Shown here: in pieces, positions 37,119-49,520 of the stretch | Layout: every line of letters starts with the position of its first letter | Numbering within the stretch: the first letter of the stretch is position 1 | From: Rotaria macrura | Lineage: Eukaryota > Rotifera > Eurotatoria > Philodinida > Philodinidae | Assembly: GCA_900239685.1 (NCBI GenBank) | Contig: OENT01000156.1 | Coordinates: 116,834 to 180,833, forward strand | DNA length: 64,000 nt | Reading direction: 5' to 3' | Made by a program: the position numbers and the translations under genes | The notes under the pieces: generated by a model | Seen by the model: the letters and a program-made list of their open reading frames with translations, nothing else | What the model was told of the DNA's origin: nothing | The model's database searches: none

Positions 37119-40100
37119 ATGTCTATAATAACGGTACAACAACTATCGACGATTAAAAATTCTGTTCTTCCCAAAATACCACAAACTCGCTTACCACTTG
37201 TTCATGTTTTAACATCAAAAACAGACAATAGTGATGAGCGAGTAAGATTTCTGACACATATTTTTAAATCAATTTGCGCATGTATATTTTTTAGAGAGTT
37301 GAGCCACTTCAAATCGAGAAAGTCATTAAATTTTTTCAAGATCCTCATACGGTAAATAACTTATAGTTGAACGAAAACAAAAATAAGAAATAGAAAAATA
37401 TCTAACTCTTTGTATTTTTGTACAGTCACATCTACTCGATCGACGTATACACCTCTGTTATAAGATATGTCGGCAACACCAGAGCGGATACGTAAGAAAA
37501 ATATTGATCTGAGAATGTTCTTTTTTTACTTAAATACGATGAAGTTGTGTTTGTTTTGTTTTCTATTAGATTTTAAAAGATTTACATAATCTTATGAAAA
37601 TTTTTAACATGCTCGCAGATATTTGTCAACAACAACCGATTTTTATTGATCCGTTTATAGATATATTAAAGAATTGTTCAAAACCATTTCTTCTTGATAA
37701 GTCAACAGATGCTGAAATTTATTCATCAGCATTAATTTCGTTTTATTCAGATTTTGGTGAGATATGTCCCCTATATCGATATTATCTAAAAACATGAAAT
37801 TTCTCTCGTAAGGTTACCTTCTTCGAATACCCAACAAACGTATTCAAAAATGCATTCTTGAAGCACTTTATAAATCACTTCAAACAGCGAATAAACTACC
37901 ACTAGTTAGTGATAATTTTGATGGTCCAAGATCAACAACAGCGAAATATTTATTACGAATTCAATGTAGCAGTGATCTTTGTGAAACACTCGTTAAAGTA
38001 AGAGCAACGAACTGTGTGTTTCTCTATGCAATGTTTGACTATATTTTATACAGGTACTTACGATGGTAGAAAATGAACTTTCACTTCGTATTTATATAAT
38101 AAAACTATTACAAATTTATTCATCAATATCATGTATATACGAATTTTTCGTTTTTCAATTGATTGAATTCATATCTGAACTCTATTCTAGTAAAATGTGT
38201 AGCAAGAATGTTGGCTCATGATTGTATTAATCGTTTAGTATCCAAAATGAATGATTCAGATCCATCAGGAGAGTAAGCTATTTCTAAAGATAAATGTATG
38301 ATTTTGACAGATATGAAGCAAAATATAATCATAGTTGTAATATTTCATAAAATTCGTTGATATTTCTAAATTATTAATGTTTGTTAAAGATGAAAACTTG
38401 CAAGTCGAAGGTTGAAAAAATTGACTGATGAAACCCCGAAAAATTCGAAGGAAACCTCAGATATCGTTTTATGACCATTCAATTATCAATCAACTAAATC
38501 ATATGCGAAGAATAAAATTTTCAAAGTAAACGATGAAGCATTGTCGAGTAGTTTACCATTAAAGCCTGGAAAGAGTGAATAAAAAGAAAGAATTGCATAT
38601 AACCTGTGATTTTGTCAGTATTCAGTCAATATTCGTGACCGTGAGACTTAATTGACTAAAGTATGAAAATAAAATACAGCGAAAAGAAAGCATTCTAGAA
38701 TTGGCTTGCTACATATCGGATTATCTATCGAAATATGATATTTACGTACAACCATTCTATTAAAATTATTATTAAATTCATCAAAATAAGTTCGTCAATT
38801 GAAGTTTAGTGATATATGGAGTGCATGAGAATAAAAAAATATCCTAGTTCTGTGTTGTTTCTTTTGTTACAAAAGTCGATTGCATTTTCTCATTCAATAG
38901 AGGATATTCATCATGTTGAATGAATCTTTTTTTCTACAGAGATTAAAGCCCGTAGTTGCAGCAATAATTCTATTGATGTATATACACATAAAAATTGTAT
39001 GCTCTAGGATTTTCCCATATTTAAGTGTCATCATACTTATCTTTTTCCCGTTTGGGTGTTTACTTGTACAGCAAGATTGGTAGGGCACGAACATATTTAC
39101 TTTGACTAGAGAGAAATGTCAAGTACAGTACTTATACAATTCCATAAACAACCGATTAAAATTTTCTTTTCGTTTTCAACGATTGTTTGTTGACGAATCA
39201 TGTTCGAACAACATGGATCTGTAAAGAAAATTCTGCTTTGATGAAACTATATGTTGACTCTCTATTTAAGATATCAAATATTCTCTCAATTCGAATTGAA
39301 AAATTTCAATACGAAGAAGTTTTGTGTCTCTACTAGAGAACTTGACAATGATTCTTCGAGATGAATAGTTTCACTGTTTTCTCAAAATTAATGTACAATA
39401 AAAACAAACGTTGCAAGTTTTCTTTTTCTTATTTGAAAAAGACTTTAAAATAAAAGCCTCTGCATATTTGTATGAGATCTATTCTAGTTCAGTTTTGTCG
39501 ACATTCTAATTTTCAGATCGATCGAATAACGAAAAATAGGTGTTGTCTGTCAGTTGTAAATGTTCAATAAAACTGGCAAGTATCTTAATCTAGACTTAAA
39601 GCTTGTTATCCAAATACGATATAGTATCTATCGAGAAAAGTATCTCAAATTTGTTGCGCACATATTTTCTTTAAATTTTTGTAGAAATCCACTTCAATGA
39701 TCTGATATTAGCATTGCAGTAATGCATAGTCTATCGTATTGTCTAACAAACACATTAAAGGATGGTTTTAAAATAATATAAATGAATTATTAGAGAAATT
39801 AATTACACAATTTATTGCTAAAGTTGAATTTGACGTCATAAGATTCTAATTGTTGTATCAATCATTACACTATACACTAATCATTTTATAACTTGTTTTA
39901 CATTAGAACTAGAATTGAACATTTACAGCAATAGACTTTTGACTAATTAGATGAATATTGTTACTATTTCAAGGCTTCTATTTTGTACAATTGATTTATT
40001 ATGGAATGTACTTGAACATGGTAGCGAGGAACAAATTTATAATCAATTAAATTCACGTGTAACACTAAGGTTTGTTGTTAAGAATCGATTCCATATGAAG

Positions 40101-43100
40101 ATTCTTGTTATTTAGTCTTCTGAAAGAAGCATTTTTCGGTCAAGCTTCACAAAGTCATAGTCAATATCACCGTCAATTAAGGTTAGAAATAATCAGTGAA
40201 TGAAATAAATTGATCAAGATTATTTTATGTTTAGAAATGACATTCTTGTTGTTTGTTCACTTATTATTAATATCAATCCGAATACTCCAGGTAGAATAAT
40301 ACTGCGCGAATTCAAGTAACTACCATAGAATTTTTCTTCTTTTAGTCATTGAAACCGGTTTTGCTAAGCAATTACTTTTGTTTGCTTCTTATCCTGAATG
40401 TAAAAAGAATTAAGTTAAGTTTCTATTGAATAAACGATTTGTTTGATCATTCAGTACGTGGTAATAGTCCGTTAGTGAAAAATTTCAAGCTAACAACATG
40501 TCAAGAAGATTTTGAATTTAAAAAATTATTATTCAATATGGTTGTTATACTCGATCGTAATCCAGCAACGCATGAAGTATGTTTTCAATATTTAAATATT
40601 GATAGAAATAGAAGCTGCATAACAGTGTATTTTTCATTTGTTTTTTTCTTGTTTTTTTGTTATGTTCATTACTTCGTACGAATTTCTCTAGTCACTTATA
40701 ATAGCCAAATAGACTTTTGCATATCATGTATTCTTCAACAGATATTGATTGAGTTGATATCGTTGATGATTTCTATAAGGATTCCAAATTTTATTATAAA
40801 ACTAATTCTTCATTAGACTAAAGCAATATTATTCGCTTTAGAATTCGTTATTGAGTTCTTGAGTAAATATCGATAGAATTAGAAAAAGTCTCATGACAAT
40901 GTGCTTCATGCAGTTGAGTTTCGAAAACATTCTCGAACTATTAAGTTATTTCTAGGTGTTCATTATAAAATAAGTAGAAGTATTTCGATCTCAACCAGGT
41001 TCAACTCATTGAAACGAGTACTGAACGCAAAAAGTAATCTGAGAGTTTTCAGATTTTTTTTCCAGTCTTTGAATTGTTAACAATAAACTATTTCCTCACA
41101 TAGATATCAAAAAAAATTGAGTTAATAAATAACATTTTCATGCCTTGACATTAGAATATTGTTTTCAGTCTTATTCTAAGAATTGTCAGAACTAATTTCA
41201 TCTTGAAAGCTTATTGTTAAGTTTTCAGGAAGTAACTCTAGATTAAATCGAAAATTTAGTAATGTAAAAACACACTGGCCTTCAAAGTTCTATCATCATA
41301 TCTTATATACAACTGTTACCCAGCATAATTACGATCACTTCTTCATTACATACTACGAGTATCTATGCTGTTACTTCTCTCGTTAGTATAGAATATATTT
41401 GCTTGATCAATTTATCAATATTCAAACCCTTATGTGAACTTCAGTGTATTGAATTTAGTTGATCGAACAAATATTAAAAATGAAATGCATTGATAGTTAG
41501 CGTTCTGTCATCATTTTTTACATCTTGTTTACTTATTTGAATGTCATTTTTTTCTTTCAAGTTAATTACAAGTACTCGATTTCTACTCGCTCTACTATCA
41601 TATATTGAACCTTTACCAATAAAAACAGATCAGCAAGCAAATACATTTCATTGGAAACAATCACAATTTGAAGATCTTCAATTACATGCACTTGTTACTC
41701 TTTCTATTATTTTACCACATTCATTGAATGAATATTTTGAATATGGCGTTAGTACAAAACTTTTATTATTTTACGATTGGGTAATAAATGATGGTAAATA
41801 GAATAGTAGCACGAAAGATTTTGTTTTTGAGAGAAGATCTATTTGTTTTTCCATTTTTTAAGAAGAATTCAAAAGTGAGGGCAATAGTTTTTTCGGTAGA
41901 GGTGGTCGAAATTCTAAACAGTCACAATTAAAATATATACTTCGATTATTGCGCACTCTTGTTTCAATAAAAGATGAGCGTATTAATCTTGATCTATGCG
42001 ATCAAGGTATGATCCCGTCAATTACAGGTTAGAACAAAATATCTTTTCGTTTCATGTCTATTTTATGAAATGATTCAATTTTTGTTCATATAGGATATTT
42101 AAAATTTATGACTAAAGAAAAATCGCTCTACATTGATTACCTTGACTTGGATATTATTTGTGATGGATTATTTATTTTAAGTTGTTTAGGTGAATTCGAT
42201 GTTCATAGAAAAGTATGAAAACGTTTCTCTTGATTAAAATGAAAATCTATTTTTGTCAAGGAAATATTCGGTACCGATGGCATTGATATGTTAATTCAAA
42301 TACTTTCGATTGATTCATCTTATGTTTGTGGTGGTCTTGGCTATCATCGATTACTCGTTGCAGCAATTGATTGTGTATGGTGTTGTGTTGTTGGTAGTGT
42401 TATTAATGAAGATGAATTTATTCAGAAGCAAGGTGTTTTTGTTCTTCTGGATTTAATCGAAGTATAAATTATGCGAGTTCATATTTTTGTTTTCTTTGTG
42501 CATAAAAAGATCTCTTGTTTTCTTTGAAATTAGAACAATCCAAAATCCTTACAAAACATCGTTCTCGGTTGTATGCTAGATTTAACCGAAAATTCTAAAT
42601 GCCTTCATTTTCTGATTACATGGCAAGGACGTCAACACAACTATTTAACACATATACTTTGTGAATTATGGCGCGATGAAGAGCGTGAAACCCTTGTAAA
42701 GAAATTCAATTTTCATTATTTATTTCAATAAATGTAATATTCTGTTGCATCTTTCTTTCTTTTATTAAAGGTTGCTCGAACTGACAAAGGTATTATTAGT
42801 GATCATACAAAACCTTTAATGGGTGTTCTACAACAATCCGTACCAATAACACCTGTTAAACAATTTGAACCGTCACGAGCTGTTTTAGACTTAATTGATA
42901 ATATGCGAGCGAAAATATATGGATTTTTTTGTAAACTAGGTTTTACTGAGCTACCTGGCTTATATGAACAAGATTTTATAACATTATGCATTATTGAAAA
43001 TTTTCTCGATTTTAAAGTCGGTGAAATTTGGCAAGAAATAATGGCTGAACTTGAAATAGAAGGTGTGAAATTAACTGCACCGGATCGTGAAGCAACAGAT

Positions 43101-43698
43101 ACGATTTTACGAGCAACAGAAGAACGTGCACTAGGTATGAAGAATGCATGGAACGTAACAGATCAATTTTGTTTTGAATATTAAAATTTAGCTTTGGCTG
43201 CAACACAACATCATATCCTAAATCAATATCGTCAATATGATTTACAACATGAAAAAGAGTTTTACAATGATGTAAGCTATGGATTTAGTTTTTCTGCGAA
43301 TCACATTCGTTTACTCTATAGTTAATAAAAAGACATCTATTTCACGAGAAACGTCAAGAAAAATGGAAATCATTTATTGCACGAACATCAAAATATCCGT
43401 TACTAATGGTATGATAATTCTACGGGAGACGATGTTATGTTGTAAGGGTTTCGTTCTATTATCTTAGGTTGCAAAAGATTATCAAAACCAAGCTATTCGA
43501 GAGTCTAGACCTGAAGAAAAAGATTATTCGGGCTATCATACAGTTCATAATTTAGAAATTCCAAATATATCAATAACGGTATGTACTTTTATGAACTTCA
43601 TGTGTTTCTTTTAAATATTGTATTGTTCGTTGTAGGCTTTTACTGGCCCGTATTTAAAGATTGAAAGTACACCAATTGAAATTCTGAAAAGAATATAA
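37119..43698 (+). CDS. CFAP69: Cilia- and flagella-associated protein 69
   Basis: Twenty-two exons: 37119-37241, 37295-37351, 37426-37491, 37570-37756, 37813-37997, 38054-38132, 38191-38272, 39974-40069, 40116-40181, 40235-40290, 40346-40399, 40455-40576, 41562-41793, 41863-42027, 42094-42212, 42261-42461, 42534-42695, 42771-43134, 43192-43271, 43322-43408, 43468-43578, 43636-43698; 918 aa, close to the vertebrate length. CFAP69 is an armadillo-like axonemal protein, associated with the central apparatus in sperm flagella and with olfactory cilia. Conserved blocks appear in order: MNDSDPSGE, IDLLWNVLEHGSEEQ, LRNDILVVCSLIININ, DFEFKKLLFNMVVIL, FEDLQLHALVTLS, LRLLRTLVSIKDE, IRAKIYGFF-like NMRAKIYGFFCKLGF and FLDFKVGEIWQEI. 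The C-terminus has the typical VESTP-like IESTP. Introns 7 (1.7 kb) and 12 (1.0 kb) are unusually long here; the rest are 48-78 bp. AATAAA at 43782 could serve for polyadenylation. The promoter region abuts a hAT element. Confidence 0.92.
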
Positions 43699-44642
43699 GA
43701 TATCAATCACAATACATACGAGGATTTAGAATAGCTTTTATTTTCTTCACGTATTTATAATAATTTTTATTTTTTTTTCTAAATAAATATATTCTATTGA
43801 TTAGTTATTTAAAGAGAGAAGAACTATGAAATTCGAACCTTTCAAACTCTACATAGAACTATTAAATAGAATAGGAGAAAAATGAAGTGAATCGGTTGAT
43901 TGAGATATTTTGCGAACTCTGACTTCGCTCGTCTTACCATGATATATTCAAAAGAAACTAACTCTAAAATTAAAAATAGAAACGAGTAGTTTAACGACAA
44001 TGGATGTTGTTGAATTTTGACTTTAGAAAAAACCGATGATGGTATCATCGACGATCTCTTTAGTCAATGTTAAGCATAATAAGGGACCATTTCAGCTTTA
44101 GTTTTTTTATTCGAATATATTTACAGAAAGTTTTATTCAAGAATCTTGTTGTTGTCAAGCTATAAATCTACAAAACTACAGTAATTGCTTAACAAAGAAT
44201 TCTTCTTCGTGAAATCAAAAATCGAAATATGAACATTGCTATTACACCAGTTCATTGTGATGTTCGTCAAAAATAAACACAAAACTGATGTTCACTTTCT
44301 TTCTCATTAATTACTGCCTAATTTATTCCAAAAATAATATTAACATCTCTGGATCTTCTGCTCTACATCATTGGATTTCAGAAGACATTCTTATGAGAAC
44401 AATAATGTATTAAACACTATGAATGGATATTTTTTCTTGTGAGTTAACTTCTTTGTTCGTTTCTTTCTATTTCAATCGATCATAATAGTCATTCGGACAT
44501 TTGAAATCAACAGTTATCAGTTTTTGCTATGAGTTGAATGTACATCCTCTACAGTGGACTAATGACTGTGTCGCATAAACTAACTCTCGGCTTCTATCAA
44601 AGATTTTTGTTTTTGATCTTTAGTACTGATTCGATTCAACTT
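43699..44642. other. Intergenic, tail-to-tail
   Basis: Short AT-rich spacer between the 3' ends of CFAP69 and the kinesin-like gene. Poly(A)-signal-like words occur near 43782. Nothing else is recognised. Confidence 0.6.
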
Positions 44643-47600
44643 CTAAATCTTCTGTTGTTGTTGTTGTTGCTGTTGTTTCGATTTGATGGTAAGAACAGTC
44701 ATCGTTTGTTGTGAAGAAAATAGATAACTTTTTAGAAGACGATTTAATGAATAATCATTAAGAAGATATCGTTTAGCTCTATTATGATTGAATAATTGAC
44801 CGTTACTTAATTGCCTGATTAAATTTAAGACAGAATAAGTTGTCGAATTCAAATTTGTTAATAAACCAGTTGATCGTATAGAACAAATAGGTGCTAATTG
44901 TAAAAAGAGAAATGAGCCCGATAATGTTGATCGTTCACTATAAAAATTAATAATGAATATTTGATGAGCGAACGACATATTTGTACTAAGGCGATTCATA
45001 GCTACATTAATATCATCAAGAGTTTTCAATGATATTTCACATGATGGCAGAAGAAGTATCTTTCGACCTAGAATTCATTTCAAAAGTCAAACAATTTCAT
45101 CGTTTAGAAAATAGAAAGTTGTAATATACAATGTTCAGCATTCGAAAAAATACAACAATAGATTCATGAATGTAAAGAAAGCGTCAGCCTTGACAAATTC
45201 ACAATGATCGTTTGAGATTAGATGTTTTTGTTTTGATAATAGATTGAACGGATGATAGAGACTAGAAAGATTAAATCTCTACATCATTCGATCGTCAATT
45301 TTATAAGCAACACTCTTGAGATCTCTGATATTACTCTAGTGGTTAATTAGTCAATATTACATGAGTAAATACATGGAAGATTTTGACTGTGTTGAATGAA
45401 AATGATAGTTAGGGATTCTTTTCGTTCGTTTGAAATAATCTGAAAAAATATAATCAAACTTTCTTTGGAATAATGATGAATAAAAGTGAACAGTTTGATG
45501 TCGTTTATCTCTGACGAATCATAATATTCAACGTAAGAATATTTCATAGGAAAAAACATCATCTTCATATTGTTCAAAAATCATTCATTTTTTAGAACAT
45601 ACTGTTTAGATGAATAACATTATCTGTGCCCTTTTAAATACTGAAAAATCCCTATATCTATTGATTCATATACACAATTTATTTGTCATACAACGAACTC
45701 TATGTATTTTTCTTGTTGAACAAATCTTACAAGTCAAGAAAAACTTCTACCTGTATCAATCAATCGTAATCGTTTCATATTGATTATATCGCAGAGATAA
45801 TTATTAAAAAAAGCTAAATTCATGCATGTTAATCGTATTGAATTATCATTGAAAATTTTTCTAAGACCATTGTATATTGTTTTATAAATATGATGAAGAA
45901 ATGAAGATCGATATTGTTCTGATTGTTTATGATCATCGATAAGAATACAAATTGATCTATAATCATTATGATATGTTAAATGAAGTTGTAAATCAATTAA
46001 TTGTTCTAGACATGTGTCATGATCATCCAATAATGTTTGCAAATCTTTACAAGCTAAAGTATTTCTCGATGCTCTAGCTATAATTATATGATCATATACT
46101 TTATACTGATATGTAGCCACAGAACTATCAAGTTGCAAGTTAACAATAGACTTTTGTTGTCGATTGAGTAATGATTTATCCTGTTGGATTACATCGGTTT
46201 GATTTTTCAATAGGTGACAATTATCGACTTGATTGTGCTGCGGATTGGTTTTAATCAGAATCGATGATGATGATTGTGTGCTTGATCGATGCAACCAAGA
46301 ACTATTTCGTTTTTGTCTACGAAACAGCCGTTGAAGGAAATGATAGATTCGTTTTTTATTGTAGTATTGTTGTCTTTTTCGATATTGCAAACAGTGATGA
46401 TTGATTTTGAAATGGAATGTTTTGGAATTTCGGTCAGCATTCGATGCAAGATGATCAACGATTGATGACGAATGGTTTCTTTCATCAGATGTTAATTGTG
46501 TATCGTTATTTGGTGAACATCTGAAATGAGTTCAAATGTAGAATTCATTAATGTTTACTAGTTTTTCTTACTTGATGATATGAGTTTTGGAACTATAGAA
46601 GACTTTTCTATTGATCGTATGTTGCGTATTGTTATGTGCGAAATCGGATATAAGCATAGATTGTCTATCTTGTTGGTACATTTGATCAAATGAAACTGAT
46701 ATTAAATTGGCATCATCGTTGAAATGAGCATTCATGGAGAAATCGAACCGATCTAAATCAATGATATCGCATGGGTTGACACACTTCAATGGCGAAGGCA
46801 TTCTAAGAAAGTTTTTGTATTGCACATCATTACAACGAATCTTAAAATTGATCGATGTAGATTTGTTTCTTTTCTTTTCAGGATTATCAGATGTTTCATT
46901 GACGTCGAATCGAGTTGAAGGTACATCGAGCATCTGCTCATGAGATATATGATTAATAGGCACTTGATGTTTTATCTTTAGTGACGATGAACTAATCGAT
47001 TGATTTTCACTTGACACATGTTCTAACGATTGGTGCATTCCTGTTTTATATTCATTTGTTTTAATCAAATATAGAAGAGTATTTACTTGACAAGATCGTG
47101 TTACATATGTCAATGTTCGAGATTCTTCTTTAGCTTGTTTCATAAAACTTAATGGACTTTTTGGTAGAAGTACAGCAAATAGTTTCGTTTGCGTTGCTCG
47201 ATTGAATGATTTTATTATGAATTTAAATTTATTTTTATCCGATGGAAAATCTTCGCTTGTTTTAATAACATCTTGTGATGATAGTGAAATCTTAGGATTA
47301 AATTTCATTTCTGAATTTCGTTCTGATAGGGAGAAAAGAAGAGATTTGGAACTTGACGGTAAATAGTGTTCAAAGTTTGACTGCATAGAATATCGTTGAA
47401 TATTCGTATCTTGTTTCAGTACATTTGACTTGAAAATGAAAGAAAAAAACGAGGCGTCAATTTATTTGCATGGACTTGAAACTGAGATGAAAAGTAATTG
47501 ATCAGTTTTTTATTTCTACAGGGAAATTTATCTTGAACTCAAATCTTTCTAGATCAACAGATCAATAATAAACGTCATAGAAAACGAATAACTATTGAAA

Positions 47601-48804
47601 TTCGAAAGACAATTCAGTGGGCAATCAAATTGATCTACTTCTATCGTGTATGTTTGTTAATCGTTACTCAGTAATATTGCTTCGTTCAAATAATATGAGC
47701 GTGTATCGTACTCCATCGAAAAAATGAAGATGTATCGGTACTATTATCGATTGTGTTGCTAAATATCTGCTTTGTACTATGTGCCTGCCCGATATAAAAG
47801 ATTCTTTTTAGCTGATTCGGAAACATCAGTTCCTGTTAAACGTATTGTAACAATTTCTTTTTCAATCTTTTCATAAAAGAATTGAACATGTACATATGAC
47901 AAGTAGAGGTTATAACTCATTTGATTTAATCGCACGGGACGATAGGACTGGTGGTTCTGATTGTCAATCTTGAATATGACAAGTATGATTATAGGTATTG
48001 TGAGATTAGTGACGTAACTTGAATATTTCGCTTTATAGATGATTGAATACTTTCTTTTTCACAATGAACGAAAAAATCATTTTCACAAACCTTGGTTTCA
48101 ATCGATGAACTCTCAATATGTTCATCAAATTTTTCTGACATTAATGATGATTTTAAAACATGTGTTGGTTTCTCTTTTGTTAATTGTATATTCGTTTCGT
48201 ATTTCTCTAGAGCATGATGCACTTGATCAGATTCGATTTGAATGGTAGGTTGATGTTGACAGGATTCTAGTCGATTGTAAGAACTATCTTGAGTATTAAC
48301 TGCTTCAGGAAATGAATCGAATGAAAAAGAAAAATTCGCTTGTTGACTGCTATCTCTTAATAGTTGATTCGATGCAAGAATATTATTATTTTCTGTCATT
48401 GCTATAATAAATCGACAATGCATACAATAGGTTTTCATTTGTTCAAGACAAGGACATTGAATAATTGCTAATTCATAGTCATGTAAATTTATCGAACAAT
48501 GACATTCGAGTAAAAGAATTTCAAATACTCTATGATACTGATTTTCTTTTAAAACGGATAAAGCATATTTTTTTACATCGACGTATTTATACCATGGATT
48601 AATTAGACATGTATAATTCGAACGTATTACAAGTGCATCAACATGCTTTCGAATTTTATTACCAGGCATGAAATGAATTTTGCCATTGTTATCAAAACTT
48701 TTCCAACTACATATATATGATTGTTTTTTATCGAGAATAGAACGATAATTTTCAATGATTTTATATGTTTCATTATAATTGTGACAAGAACATGGTTTGT
48801 TCAT
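44643..48804 (-). CDS. Kinesin-like protein with degenerate C-terminal motor region
   Basis: Four exons: 48804-48019, 47428-46572, 46520-45751, 45067-44643; 945 aa. Residues 1-262 are Cys-rich (CSCH at the start, LECHCS, CPCLEQMKTYCMHC at about 145-175) and might bind zinc. The middle is Ser-rich and unconserved. The C-terminal about 350 residues resemble a kinesin motor without its catalytic motifs. NRLSTNMSFAHQIFIINF sits where kinesins have switch I, LFLQLAP replaces the DLAGSE switch II, and AKRYLLNDYSLNRLLKSYL with TMTVLTI matches the conserved YRDSKLTRLL helix and the following strand. No P-loop GxxxxGKT is found; SICILIDDHKQSEQYRSSF is the likely position. Loss of ATPase motifs recalls KIF26/VAB-8, but that assignment is tentative. 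The first donor (GTTACG) is weak, and exon 1 could belong to a separate transcript. The protein ends in a Gln run, QKI. Confidence 0.55.
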
Positions 48805-49520
48805 TTTTACTTTTTATTTACACTATAAATAGAAAAAGTCAGTTAAAAACTTTCATATAGAGTCGTGATACTGTTCTTTTTAAATTCTAACGCATTCGAT
48901 AAATATTCGTTCGATTGTTTTTAATCAAGAGAAACCAAAATAGGACAAATAAATAGCTGTTGAATCTTTTACCTGATTGCGCCAACGTGATAATCAATCG
49001 TTCGATTTAGAAACTTGCACACAAAAAAAAAACTTCAAGTGCACAATTTATTTATATTTTCGTTTTTCAACATGTCAACTAATTAGAAGACAAACAATGT
49101 CATGAAATTCGTGTTTAATGTAACCGTGACATCATGTTTGATTTCATTTCATTATAAAAAGAATTCCATTCGGTCTGAAGAATAAACATCCACATTTTAT
49201 CGCATGCATAAGTAAGATGTCGTTAAGGCATGTGTTTTTTTTCTTCGTTTCTTCGTGGCCTTGGAATGCTGGTAGGAAGAAAGTAGAAGAAGAACAAGCA
49301 AAATGCCGTAAGCGACGAGAAAAGAAAAAGAAAATAGCAAAAGAAAGAGAACTACGCATGTACGTCAACTGATGACTAGCTATTATATTCTTTCGTCAAC
49401 CCTTCGCCGTCGTTCTTATAAAAAATTGTGACGTGCATCAATCGTTTACTTCTTTTGCAAACTTTTGGTTATCGTGTGACTAACAACAGCTATACAAAGA
49501 GGCAAGAAGATCAAAAAATA
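48805..49520. other. Head-to-head intergenic spacer
   Basis: A 716-bp spacer between the starts of the kinesin-like gene and the vWA gene; it must carry both promoters. An open frame at 49428-49520 runs into the vWA gene, but the downstream ATG at 49521 gives the cleaner start. No specific regulatory site can be named. Confidence 0.55.
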
